The translations under genes were made by a program, and so were the position numbers. Shown here piece after piece: positions 1-8,037 of a DNA stretch of 64,000 bases (position 1 is the first letter of the stretch; the number at the start of each line of letters is the position of its first letter). Source of the DNA: Akkermansia muciniphila (lineage in GTDB: Bacteria > Verrucomicrobiota > Verrucomicrobiia > Verrucomicrobiales > Akkermansiaceae). The stretch lies in the NCBI GenBank assembly GCA_945888515.1, contig CAMDAD010000005.1:95490-159489 (forward strand), given 5' to 3'. The notes under the pieces are model-generated. The model saw only the letters and a program-made list of their open reading frames with translations. It searched no databases and had not been told where the DNA came from.

Positions 1-134
1 GGAATGGACCTCTGTGCCAACAAGGCAAGGGAGTCGCGCATCTCGTGCATGGACGCTATTTCCACGTCGACCGCAGCGGCCTCTTCGCACACAGCCTTGA
101 TCATCTCCGCGCGCGCCGCTGCGTCCAGCGACAT
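1..134 (-). CDS. N-terminus of an unknown protein, cut by the window edge
   Basis: Reading the minus strand from an ATG at 134 gives 44 codons without a stop to the left edge, beginning MSLDAAARAEMIK. The peptide is rich in Ala, Glu and Asp and reads like an ordinary cytoplasmic helical N-terminus. A GAGGGC Shine-Dalgarno-like stretch lies about eight bases before the ATG, which supports this start. I do not recognise the family. It would be transcribed divergently from the pilus-type operon starting at 526. An alternative plus-strand reading exists over the same bases but has no start in the window and an unconvincing composition. Confidence 0.45.
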   Translation of the reverse strand, partial: MSLDAAARAEMIKAVCEEAAAVDVEIASMHEMRDSLALLAQRSI

Positions 135-424
135 CACACCGCCCTCGGACTGACAACGCGCTGTGAACAGAAGCGGTTTGTGTGCGAGGTGAGCCCATGG
201 TTTTTCTGAAAGCTTCCAACCGTCCCGATAGAGGATGTCGAGTCGAATCTCTACCACTTCGCACGAGGCGTTGGCGTGCTCTGGTGTGCAGTCTAACAGA
301 TCCGCCATGCTGCCGAAGCTGCCGACTACGAGTGGGCGATGAGAGGAGAAGGACAAAATCGGTTGAGGCATGCCACAAAAGCCACCGTGATGAGCGATCG
401 ATTGTCAACACTGGAAATTTTTAT

Positions 425-453
425 TTGATGTATTTACCGATGAAAAATATTTT
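425..453 (+). promoter_or_regulatory. Candidate sigma-70-like promoter of the pilus-type operon
   Basis: TTGATG (425-430) and TATTTT (448-453) are 17 bases apart in an AT-rich stretch. Both match the consensus at four of six positions. Transcription would start near 460, so the G9 run would lie in the untranslated leader. Verrucomicrobial promoters are poorly known, so this is a guess from spacing and composition. Confidence 0.3.
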
Positions 454-481
454 GCGGTGTCCGAGTTTTTGTCTGGTCAAA

Positions 482-490
482 GGGGGGGGG
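482..490 (+). repeat. Homopolymer run of nine G
   Basis: Nine consecutive G residues lie 36 bases before the ATG at 526. Runs of this length are prone to slipped-strand changes, and in other bacteria such runs vary expression of surface structures. Here it would alter leader length, or the reading frame if translation began upstream at 457. No function is shown. Confidence 0.6.
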
Positions 491-525
491 ATTTCCTAGT
501 TGTTGAAAACTTTCTGACAGAAATC

Positions 526-1143
526 ATGAAAATCCAAAGTATCCTTCAATCTTTTGTTGTTTGCGCAGCGGTGGCTTTGGCCCCCTGTGCCATGGGTCAA
601 GCCGCGAAAGTTCAGGCGGACAAGCCTGTGTTTGACGACCTTCCCTCTCCCGAATTCCCCGGTGGCAACAAGCAAAAGCCTTTCAAGCCTAAGGACTGGC
701 TGGAAGTGGAAACGAAGTTCAAGGTAGAGATGAGCCCGGAGCCGAAATCCAAGACCGCCGAGGAAGTGGTGGTGAAATGGTATGTGGCGGTGAAAAATCC
801 CGAGAAGTCCGGAACCATGTTCAAGCTGGCCAAGACCGTCACCCACATCAACGTGCCGCTCAACGAGGACGTGTATTCGTCGATCTACCTCAGCCCTGCA
901 TCGGTCACTCGCCTCACAGGCAGCCCTCGCAATGGCAAAAACGCTGTGGAATTCGTGGGTTATGAAATCATCGTGAATGGTGAAGTCAAGGCCACCGATA
1001 CCAACAAAGGGCCCGCCAAATGGTGGACACTGGCTAGCGAAAAAATTTCCGCTAACGACAGCGTGCCGCTCCTCTCGAAAGACGAGACTCCTTTTGCTGC
1101 CATGTGGTGGGATCGCTACGCCGACGTCAAGAAAGAGAAATGA
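526..1143 (+). CDS. Amuc_1102-like exported protein, first gene of the pilus-type operon
   Basis: A 205-residue protein with a signal peptide (MKIQSILQSFVVCAAVALAP, cleavage probably after AMGQA) and a soluble remainder rich in beta-forming residues, with no cysteines in the mature part. Position is the main clue: it comes directly before a PilM-like gene and starts the gene order that corresponds to Amuc_1102-1101-1100-1099-1098 in Akkermansia muciniphila. Amuc_1102 is a small exported protein reported, as I recall, to have an immunoglobulin-like fold related to pilus proteins. I chose the ATG at 526 because it puts the signal peptide at the N-terminus; an upstream in-frame start at 457 would bury it. 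No clear Shine-Dalgarno precedes it. The role is inferred: a periplasmic or surface component of the machine encoded downstream. Confidence 0.65.
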   Translation: MKIQSILQSFVVCAAVALAPCAMGQAAKVQADKPVFDDLPSPEFPGGNKQKPFKPKDWLEVETKFKVEMSPEPKSKTAEEVVVKWYVAVKNPEKSGTMFKLAKTVTHINVPLNEDVYSSIYLSPASVTRLTGSPRNGKNAVEFVGYEIIVNGEVKATDTNKGPAKWWTLASEKISANDSVPLLSKDETPFAAMWWDRYADVKKEK

Positions 1144-1197
1144 TTTCCCCTGCCAGCTCCGCAAGCTAGCCGCGCCTAACAAAATTCACTCAAAAAT

Positions 1198-3072
1198 ATG
1201 GCTGAAAACCAGACCACTGTCACACTCAACATCGGATCGCAGCGCATCAGCATGGCTGTGTTTGAAACCTCAAAAACCGGCGGCCTCGTGCTCAAGGCGT
1301 TTGAATCCTCGGAGCTGCTGGCTGACCCCGCCACGGAGGCGGTGCGCATGCCGCAAACCCGCTTGGCCATTCTCGAGCTGGCGCAGAAGCTGAAAGTCGG
1401 CAAAGCTAAGGTTCGCTATGCCGTTTCCGGTCAATCGGTCTTTACTCGTTTTGTCAAACTGCCACCCTTGGACAGCGACAACATCGAACAAATCGTGACC
1501 TTTGAGGCGCAACAGCAATTGCCTTTCCCCATCGAGACCGTCGTTTGGGACTATGAATTGCTCGATGCAGGATCCGGTGAAAAAGAAGTGGCATTGGTGG
1601 CGATCAAGTCGGATGCTCTCGATGAAATCAACAGCTGCGTGATTGGTGCGGGCATGACCACTGCGGAGATTGACGTGGCTCCTATGGCGCTTTTCAATGC
1701 GTTCCGCAATGCCTATGCGGATGTTACCGAGCCGATTTTGCTCATCGACGTGGGTGCCAAAACGAGCAACCTGCTTTACATCGAAGGCAAGCGCTTTTTT
1801 ACCCGCAGCATTCCCGTGGGTGGCGCTTCCCTCACTACCGCGATCGCTAAGGAATACGGTATCAATTTTGCCGAAGCCGAAGGTCAGAAGGTAGTCAATG
1901 GAATCGTCACTCTCGGTGGCGGTCATACCAGCCATCTCGATGAGGCTGTTGCCGCTCTGGGCACGGTCATCCGCAACGCACTGACCCGTCTGCCTACGGA
2001 AATCGCCCGCACGACGAATTACTATCGCAGCAATCACGGTGGCAATGCACCACGTCGCGTGATTCTTGCGGGCGGTGGCGCAAACCTTCCTTATGCCAAG
2101 GAGTTTTTCGAGGAAAAACTCGGACTGCCTGTCGAATACTTCAACCCCATGCGCAATGTCATGGTGGGCAAGGCAGTCAATCCCGAAGTGATCCAAAAGG
2201 AAGCGCACATGATGGGCGAATTGGTCGGTCTCGGCCTGCGCGGCATCGGCAAGTCCAGCATCAATATCGATCTCGTGCCAGCGAGCGTCGAGGCCGAGCG
2301 TGCCGCGGAAAAACGCCGCCCCATTCTCATCGCCGCCGCAGCCATTCTGGTCGCTGGCTTTGCGGGCTATTATCTCCTGAGCAGTAGCGCCGCAGGTAAG
2401 GCCGAAGCCAAACTGGCGGAAATGGAAGCGACAAAGCAAGAGATTGCCAATACCGCATTGCCACTCAAAAAACTGCTCGCTGAAGAAACCGCAATCAAGG
2501 CGTCGGCTTCAGGATTTGTTTCCATCAAGGACGCGCAGGGCTTCTGGCCTGGCGTGCTGACGGATCTCCGCAAGCATTTCACCAGCGAGTTTACTTGGGT
2601 CACGGATTTGGAGCCATTGGCAAATTACGATCCAATCAAACCGAATGATGGCAAAAGTAGCAGCGGCGATTCCGTCGTAAAAGACGAGTTTGATGCCGAA
2701 TACGGATCTTCTCAACTCAATGCGATCAAGGTAGAGGCTCCTGCGCCAGCGGTGAACGCTCCGCGCCCTCGTCCCGGACAAGTGGTCGCCGCCCCGGTCC
2801 CCGCGGTTCCGATGGCAAATGCGATTCGCATCAAAGGTCTTTGGCGCGATAATGACGCCAAACAGAACGCGGTCAACAAGCTGGTCAAGGCCTTGCGCGA
2901 TAGCAATAGCCCCTACCTCAGTTTCTCCGTGAAAGGAGTTGATGGCAAAGAGGTGCCCTTGAAAGACGAACAAGTCGTCAAGAGTCTCAAGGCGATTGCC
3001 GATGCGGAGGAAGAATACGCTTGGCCTTTTGAAATCGTCATTCCGCTGGCGCAACCGATGCCGACCCGTTGA
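1198..3072 (+). CDS. PilM-like actin-fold protein with C-terminal PilN-like extension (Amuc_1101-like)
   Basis: A 624-residue protein. Residues 1-350 form an actin/FtsA-like ATPase of the PilM type: an N-terminal beta strand TVTLNIGSQRISMAV, the PilM-typical VKLPPLDSDNIEQIVTFEA segment near 85-105, a phosphate loop LLIDVGAKTSN near 180-190, and ILAGGGANLPYAKEF near 285-300. A hydrophobic helix at about 377-396 (ILIAAAAILVAGFAGYYLL) follows, then a periplasmic part with a Pro/Ala-rich linker (about 520-540). Ordinary PilM is about 350 residues and cytoplasmic, whereas PilN is a single-pass membrane protein, so this looks like PilM fused to a PilN-like portion. It should link the cytoplasmic ATPases to the inner-membrane alignment complex. 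It is in one operon with the PilO-like, PilP-like and secretin genes. Confidence 0.85.
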   Translation: MAENQTTVTLNIGSQRISMAVFETSKTGGLVLKAFESSELLADPATEAVRMPQTRLAILELAQKLKVGKAKVRYAVSGQSVFTRFVKLPPLDSDNIEQIVTFEAQQQLPFPIETVVWDYELLDAGSGEKEVALVAIKSDALDEINSCVIGAGMTTAEIDVAPMALFNAFRNAYADVTEPILLIDVGAKTSNLLYIEGKRFFTRSIPVGGASLTTAIAKEYGINFAEAEGQKVVNGIVTLGGGHTSHLDEAVAALGTVIRNALTRLPTEIARTTNYYRSNHGGNAPRRVILAGGGANLPYAKEFFEEKLGLPVEYFNPMRNVMVGKAVNPEVIQKEAHMMGELVGLGLRGIGKSSINIDLVPASVEAERAAEKRRPILIAAAAILVAGFAGYYLLSSSAAGKAEAKLAEMEATKQEIANTALPLKKLLAEETAIKASASGFVSIKDAQGFWPGVLTDLRKHFTSEFTWVTDLEPLANYDPIKPNDGKSSSGDSVVKDEFDAEYGSSQLNAIKVEAPAPAVNAPRPRPGQVVAAPVPAVPMANAIRIKGLWRDNDAKQNAVNKLVKALRDSNSPYLSFSVKGVDGKEVPLKDEQVVKSLKAIADAEEEYAWPFEIVIPLAQPMPTR

Positions 3073-3111
3073 TTTCCCTTCTTTTTCCCACCACACACCA
3101 ACCCTATCATC

Positions 3112-4104
3112 ATGACCTCTCAGGAAAAAAAATTTACTGGTATTCTCGTCGGCGTCACCGTGCTTTGTGCCGGTGGCTTCTACGCCATGGCCAGCAAAAG
3201 CACGACGAGATATGATTCTGCCAAAGAGCAGTTTGGATCTGTCACTGCCGATATCAATTCGATGCAAAGTTTGTCGCTGTTTCCCACTCAGCAGAATTTG
3301 CAAGCCAAGCAGAAAGCCGTGGCTGACTTCAAGAGCGAGGCTACGCAATTGGCGGCGAAACTCCAAGAGAAACGCCCCAAATCTCTCGATAACACGGACC
3401 CGCAGACGTTTACCGATACCCTCGTAAAAACGGCGGATGCCAGCATCAAAGTCTATGCAGATGCTGGACTCACCACCGATGCCGCTAAGGGAGGCCTCCC
3501 CAAAGGCTTCTATTTGGGATTTGAAGACTATGTGAGCACTCCCGCACAAGGCTCCGCCACGGGCATACTCACATACCAACTATCCGCCATCAGCGAGGTG
3601 CATGCCCTGCTCGCCGCTGCGAAGTCTGTGCAGTTGCTGAATTTCTATCGCGAAAAACTCGTCGAGGAAAAAGGTGGGGTCTACACTCCCGTGCCCGACT
3701 CTCACTTCCGCGCGCTTCCCTTTGAGATTTCTTTCTGCGGATCAGAAAGTTCCCTGCGCGATTTCATCAACGGTCTGCAGTCCTCGAAAAATCATTTTTT
3801 TGTGATCCGCTCGCTGCGCGTTCGCAACGAAAAACAGGAGGCTCCCAAAGCTTCCGATGCCAATTTCTCTACCAAAGCCTCCAATTCCGAAGAAGGCTCT
3901 GCGGCAGGTGGGATCTTCGACTCCGCCGATGCCTTCGTTTTGCCTGATGAATCGAAGCCAGCCGATGAGCCAGCAGCAGCGCCCGCAGCACCCGAGTTGG
4001 ACACGGGTCACATCCTGCAACAGGTGTTAGGAAAGGAAAACGTCCAGGTCTTTTTGCGCGTCGATTTGCTCCTGTTTAACGCTCCAGCAGAAGTCGTCAA
4101 ATAA
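3112..4104 (+). CDS. Amuc_1100-like, PilO-like inner-membrane protein
   Basis: A 330-residue protein with one N-terminal membrane helix (FTGILVGVTVLCAGGFYAMA, about 8-27) and a periplasmic body. From about residue 60 there is a helical region, then the stretch LPFEISFCGSESSLRDF and the segment FFVIRSLRVRNEKQEAP, followed by a Pro/Ala-rich linker and a C-terminal ILQQVLGKENVQVFLRVDLL strand. These three blocks resemble, in order and spacing, the Akkermansia Amuc_1100 sequence as I remember it (a strand ending in FQGDRESVL, then SIRIRNERM, then a terminal GKEQVFVQVSL). Amuc_1100 is the abundant membrane protein studied for host signalling. Topology, length and place between PilM-like and secretin genes fit a PilO-type alignment-complex protein. 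The homology is read from motifs by eye. Confidence 0.8.
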   Translation: MTSQEKKFTGILVGVTVLCAGGFYAMASKSTTRYDSAKEQFGSVTADINSMQSLSLFPTQQNLQAKQKAVADFKSEATQLAAKLQEKRPKSLDNTDPQTFTDTLVKTADASIKVYADAGLTTDAAKGGLPKGFYLGFEDYVSTPAQGSATGILTYQLSAISEVHALLAAAKSVQLLNFYREKLVEEKGGVYTPVPDSHFRALPFEISFCGSESSLRDFINGLQSSKNHFFVIRSLRVRNEKQEAPKASDANFSTKASNSEEGSAAGGIFDSADAFVLPDESKPADEPAAAPAAPELDTGHILQQVLGKENVQVFLRVDLLLFNAPAEVVK

Positions 4105-4127
4105 TTGTTGTAACTCGATTTTCTTAT

Positions 4128-5219
4128 ATGAAAAAAAACTACGAAAAACTCATTCTCGCCATTTGTGCGCTCGCTGGTGTAGGCGTCGCTTATCTGGGCT
4201 ATTCGAACAATAGCGCGTTGGAAACTGACTTCGCAGTGTCTTCTCGCGGATCCGGCAAGAGCGATACGGCAGTCGACGGAGCGGCGAAGGTTTCCGCTAC
4301 TTTGGCCGCGCTGAATCAGCCAGTCATGCTGGAGCAAGCCAAGATTGGCGATAGCAAGCGGCCCGTGGATAACTTTGTCGGCGTTTCTCTCTTTGCCAAA
4401 AAACCTGCCAAGGGAGAAAAGATCGCCAAGCCCGTCGACCCCGTTCTTGACTCGCCGATCCACCCTCCCATCCCGAACATCTGGTGGCTAGAAAACCGCA
4501 TTGATCCGGGATTTGGCGACTCTCCGACTCGCGATGAAGATGGTGATGGATTCACTAATTTGCAAGAATATGAGGCCAAGACCAACCCAGCGGAGGCGAA
4601 AGATCATCCTGCCCTGATCAACAAGTTGCAGTTCGTAAAATACGATTCCATCGGCTTTTTCCTCTGGTTCTCCAGCTCGCTTGGCGCTGATCAATACCAG
4701 TTCAAAGTTGCCGAGTTACCCGGTGTTTTTGAGTTCGCGCCCCCCGCCAAGCAGGAACAATTCCTCGCGGAATCTTCCTTGCAATACAACCGCACCAAAA
4801 ACTTCATCAGTTCCGGATCGATTATCTTCGATGAGGGTCTCTGCGCCGGACGTTTCCGCTTGAAAAGCGTGAGTGTGAAAGAAACGCTGAACGAGGCCAC
4901 CAACCTCAAAAGTTCGAACGAGTTTGCACTGATCGAGGACCTAGCGCCTTACAAAGGCGATAGCTTTGAAATCCCCAAGTCGCCGAGTCGCAAGAACCGT
5001 CCCGCTACCGTTCGTTATGATCGCAGCGCTGTGCTGGTTTTGGATGCGATCGGACAGCAGGGCAAAGAGTTCAAGGTGCGTGAAAATAGCACTTTCGCTC
5101 TCCCTAATGGAGCGCCTGAAAAAGCCTACCGACTGACAAAAATCGGCGCGGAATCAATCTCTGTGGAATTCAAGGATTCCTCGGGCAATACCCAAACGAT
5201 CGAAATCAAGAAAAACTGA
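4128..5219 (+). CDS. Amuc_1099-like, PilP-like periplasmic protein with calcium-binding loop
   Basis: A 363-residue protein anchored by an N-terminal hydrophobic helix (LILAICALAGVGVAYLGY, about 7-24). Near 139-155 lies DEDGDGFTNLQEYEAKTNP, an EF-hand or thrombospondin-3-like calcium loop. The C-terminal 60 residues (VRENSTFALPNGAPEKAY followed by ESISVEFKDSSGN) look like a small beta domain of the kind PilP uses to contact the secretin. The gene is 23 bases behind the PilO-like gene and 70 before the secretin start. By synteny it matches Amuc_1099. I infer a bridge between the inner-membrane complex and the secretin; the calcium loop suggests calcium-dependent folding or assembly. No Shine-Dalgarno is evident. 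Confidence 0.7.
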   Translation: MKKNYEKLILAICALAGVGVAYLGYSNNSALETDFAVSSRGSGKSDTAVDGAAKVSATLAALNQPVMLEQAKIGDSKRPVDNFVGVSLFAKKPAKGEKIAKPVDPVLDSPIHPPIPNIWWLENRIDPGFGDSPTRDEDGDGFTNLQEYEAKTNPAEAKDHPALINKLQFVKYDSIGFFLWFSSSLGADQYQFKVAELPGVFEFAPPAKQEQFLAESSLQYNRTKNFISSGSIIFDEGLCAGRFRLKSVSVKETLNEATNLKSSNEFALIEDLAPYKGDSFEIPKSPSRKNRPATVRYDRSAVLVLDAIGQQGKEFKVRENSTFALPNGAPEKAYRLTKIGAESISVEFKDSSGNTQTIEIKKN

Positions 5220-5289
5220 TACATTTTTACCTTCACAACAAAATTTGTCTTTTCAATTCACTTCTTACCCGTTAATACACATCCCGAAC

Positions 5290-7935
5290 ATGCAAAACAA
5301 CCCAGCACTTACAAGTTCTCGTAAAGCCGCTGCATTGATGGCCGCAGCAGTCCTCATGCCAGTCATTCATGCCCATGCACAGGACAGTTCCTATATGCCT
5401 ACTGGATCAAGCCTCGCAGAACGCGAAGCGATCCGTCGCCAAAAGGCCGTATCGGATGCTGATCAATTTCTGGCTGAAGGTCGCACGGCGTATGCCGCCA
5501 AGGACTATGAGAAGGCACTCGCCAAATACAAAGAAGCTTTCAATATCCTGCCACCAGCACCGATTCTCGATGATCGTCGCGCAGTCATCAAGTCACACTT
5601 GGTAGACGCCTCCATCGCACTCTCCACGCAATATCGCAAAGTGGGCAAATATACCGAAGCCCGTGCGCTCTTGGATTACGTTTTGTCCGCAGAGGTAGAT
5701 CCCGGCAATGCTTTGGCTCAAGTCGAACTCGGATATCTCGATGACCCCGTTCGCACTAATCCAGCTCTGACCTACGAACACACCCAAAATGTGGACAAGG
5801 TGCGCCGCACGCTTTACATGGCCGAAGGTCACTACAATCTCGGCAAGTATGACGACGCCATGCGCGAATACGAAAACGTTCTACGCGTCGACCCATACAA
5901 TAAGGCTGCTCGTCGTGGTATGGAAAAAATCGCCAGCGCAAAGTCCGACTACTATCGTTCCGCTTACGATCAGTCTCGCGCTCAATTGCTCATGGATGTG
6001 GATAAAGCGTGGGAGCTTGCCGTGCCACGTGATGCGCCTAGCGCGGTCACGGGCGACCTCATGGATCCTCGCCTGACTTCGGGTTCGGCACTGATCATGG
6101 AGAAGCTCCGTTCTATCATCATTCCGGTGATCGATTTCGAAGACACCTCCGTTGAGGAAGCTGTCGATTTCCTTCGCACGCGCTCCCGTGAACTCGACAC
6201 GACGACCACCAACCCCGCAGACAAAGGAATCAACTTTGTAGTGCGCAAGCCCCAGCCCGCGGCAGCAGCTGCCGCGGCGGATGCAGCAGGCCTAGAAGCT
6301 GCTGCTGGTGGCCTTGGCTTGACTCCTGATCCCGGAGCCTTGCGTATCAGAGAATTGCGCTTGACGAACGTGCCAGTGGCTACCGCCCTGAAATACATTT
6401 GCGACAGCACACGCCTGAAATACAAGGTCGATGACTTTGCCGTGACTCTTGTGCCTGCTACGGAGGACGGTGAAGACATTGTGACGCGCTCCTTCCAAGT
6501 CCCGCCTGACTTCCTCGATGCACTCAGCGATGGCGGTGGTGCGGCGGAACCAGCAGCTGACCCGTTTGCGACCACGGCTGAGACTGGTGGCGGCGGCGGA
6601 CTCAGACCCCGCGGCAACGTGCAGGATTTGCTCAAAGGCAAAGGCGTGCCATTCCCAGAAAAAGCTTCTGCGAACTTCATTCCAGCTAACAGCACCCTCG
6701 TAGTGCGCAACACACCTACGAACCTCGACCTGATCGAGCAGATCGTGGAGGCCATGAGAATTGATACTCCGAAGCAGATCAAAATCATGACCAAGTTCGT
6801 GGAGATCAGCCAAGAGAACAACGAGGAATTGGGCTTTGACTGGATCGTTACGCCCTTCGGTTTAGGCGCAGATTTGTTTGCTGGTGGCGGCACAATCGGA
6901 AGCGGTGCAGCACGCGCTGCCAGTGACTTCATCAGTCCGGTCGCAGGCACACCCATCGACGGGATTCCTACCATCCCCGGTCAGAGTGTTTACAATATCG
7001 TAACCGCCGGCAATCGCTCGGGATCTGCCGCAATCACCCGCGACAGCATCAGCGCGATCCTGAATAATCCTAACCGGACGGCACAAACGACCTCGATGGC
7101 TCCTGGCATTCTTAATTTGACAGGACTCTTCAGCGAGGGTCAGGTGCAAATGATCATGCGCGGACTTTCCCAGAAAAAAGGTGCCGACATCATGACTGCC
7201 CCGAGCATCATGGCGAAATCGGGTCAGAAAGCCACGATTGAGATCATTCGCGAATTCATTTATCCTACCGAGTATGAGCCCCCCGAACTGCCGCAGCAGG
7301 TGGGTGGCGGATTCGGCGGTGGCGGCGGCATCGGCGGCATCGGCGGCGGCGGCGCACAATCATTCCCTGTGACGCCAGCGACTCCGACTGCATTCGAACC
7401 GCGCAACACAGGTGTGACTCTGGAAATCGAGCCGACTCTCGGCAATAACGATTCTGTGATCGACCTGCGCTTTGCACCGGAAATCGTCGAGTTTGAGGGA
7501 TTCATCAACTACGGTAGTCCGATTCAGTCCCCCTCCTCAGACTTCTTGGGCAACCCTACCACGGTCACCATCACGGAGAACCGCATCGAAATGCCTGTGT
7601 TCTCGGTGCGCCGCGTATCCACAGCGCTATCGATCTACGACGGTCACACGGTAGCGGTCGGTGGTCTGATGCGTGAAGACGTGCAAAACGTGGAAGACAA
7701 AATCCCGATCTTGGGTGATATCCCGATGATTGGTCGTCTGTTCCAGACCCGCGCCGAGAACCGCATCAAGAGCAATCTGATCATTTTCGTTACGGCACAA
7801 ATCATCGATGCCACGGGGCGCGCTATGCGCGTGGACGGCATGACTGACAGCGGTTCCATGCAGCCTGGCTTGATCATGCCAGGCAGCGAGAACACTGCGG
7901 TGGATGGGGCGGCGGGTGTTCTGCCCGCGCCATAA
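5290..7935 (+). CDS. Outer-membrane secretin with N-terminal TPR region (PilQ/GspD type, Amuc_1098-like)
   Basis: An 881-residue precursor with a signal peptide (AAALMAAAVLMPVIHAHAQ, about 11-29). Residues 60-240 hold tetratricopeptide-like repeats (AYAAKDYEKALAKYKEAFN; HYNLGKYDDAMREYENVL), unusual for a textbook PilQ but known in verrucomicrobial and related secretins. Periplasmic N-domains follow, with Ala- and Gly-rich linkers (about 320-345 and 430-445). The secretin domain occupies about 500-850: IMTAPSIMAKSGQKATIEI, a glycine-rich loop near 675-695, and the family signature VAVGGLMREDVQNVEDKIPI with LGDIPMIGRLFQ. I chose the ATG at 5290 because it gives a normal signal peptide. The protein should form the outer-membrane channel for the machine whose ATPases lie at 23889-27254. 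Confidence 0.9.
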   Translation: MQNNPALTSSRKAAALMAAAVLMPVIHAHAQDSSYMPTGSSLAEREAIRRQKAVSDADQFLAEGRTAYAAKDYEKALAKYKEAFNILPPAPILDDRRAVIKSHLVDASIALSTQYRKVGKYTEARALLDYVLSAEVDPGNALAQVELGYLDDPVRTNPALTYEHTQNVDKVRRTLYMAEGHYNLGKYDDAMREYENVLRVDPYNKAARRGMEKIASAKSDYYRSAYDQSRAQLLMDVDKAWELAVPRDAPSAVTGDLMDPRLTSGSALIMEKLRSIIIPVIDFEDTSVEEAVDFLRTRSRELDTTTTNPADKGINFVVRKPQPAAAAAAADAAGLEAAAGGLGLTPDPGALRIRELRLTNVPVATALKYICDSTRLKYKVDDFAVTLVPATEDGEDIVTRSFQVPPDFLDALSDGGGAAEPAADPFATTAETGGGGGLRPRGNVQDLLKGKGVPFPEKASANFIPANSTLVVRNTPTNLDLIEQIVEAMRIDTPKQIKIMTKFVEISQENNEELGFDWIVTPFGLGADLFAGGGTIGSGAARAASDFISPVAGTPIDGIPTIPGQSVYNIVTAGNRSGSAAITRDSISAILNNPNRTAQTTSMAPGILNLTGLFSEGQVQMIMRGLSQKKGADIMTAPSIMAKSGQKATIEIIREFIYPTEYEPPELPQQVGGGFGGGGGIGGIGGGGAQSFPVTPATPTAFEPRNTGVTLEIEPTLGNNDSVIDLRFAPEIVEFEGFINYGSPIQSPSSDFLGNPTTVTITENRIEMPVFSVRRVSTALSIYDGHTVAVGGLMREDVQNVEDKIPILGDIPMIGRLFQTRAENRIKSNLIIFVTAQIIDATGRAMRVDGMTDSGSMQPGLIMPGSENTAVDGAAGVLPAP

Positions 7936-8037
7936 GAACTCTCTTTTTCTGTTATGTGCCTCGCGCGCTAACTTCAAAAAACTTACGTAACTTAGATTTT
8001 TTTAACCATTTCTTCCGAAAACTCACTACCTATTTTT

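Larger units (their letters stand above)
135..525. other. Divergent intergenic region before the pilus-type operon
   Basis: About 390 bases separate the left-edge gene from the first gene of the pilus-type operon. Open frames here are short and have no protein-like composition, so I call none of them. The part from about 400 on is AT-rich and holds a candidate promoter and a run of nine G residues, entered separately. Confidence 0.5.

Noticed and set aside
182..499. A 105-codon frame upstream of the pilus-type operon
   Set aside because: Arg/Cys-rich random-looking composition, and it runs over the promoter-like region and the G9 run.
1270..2439. A 389-codon antisense frame over the PilM-like gene
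   Set aside because: Composition (His, Arg, Phe-rich) is that of a shadow frame, and the plus-strand PilM reading is unambiguous.
2509..3579. A 356-codon antisense frame spanning the PilM-like and PilO-like genes
   Set aside because: It crosses two well-supported genes and has no recognisable protein features.
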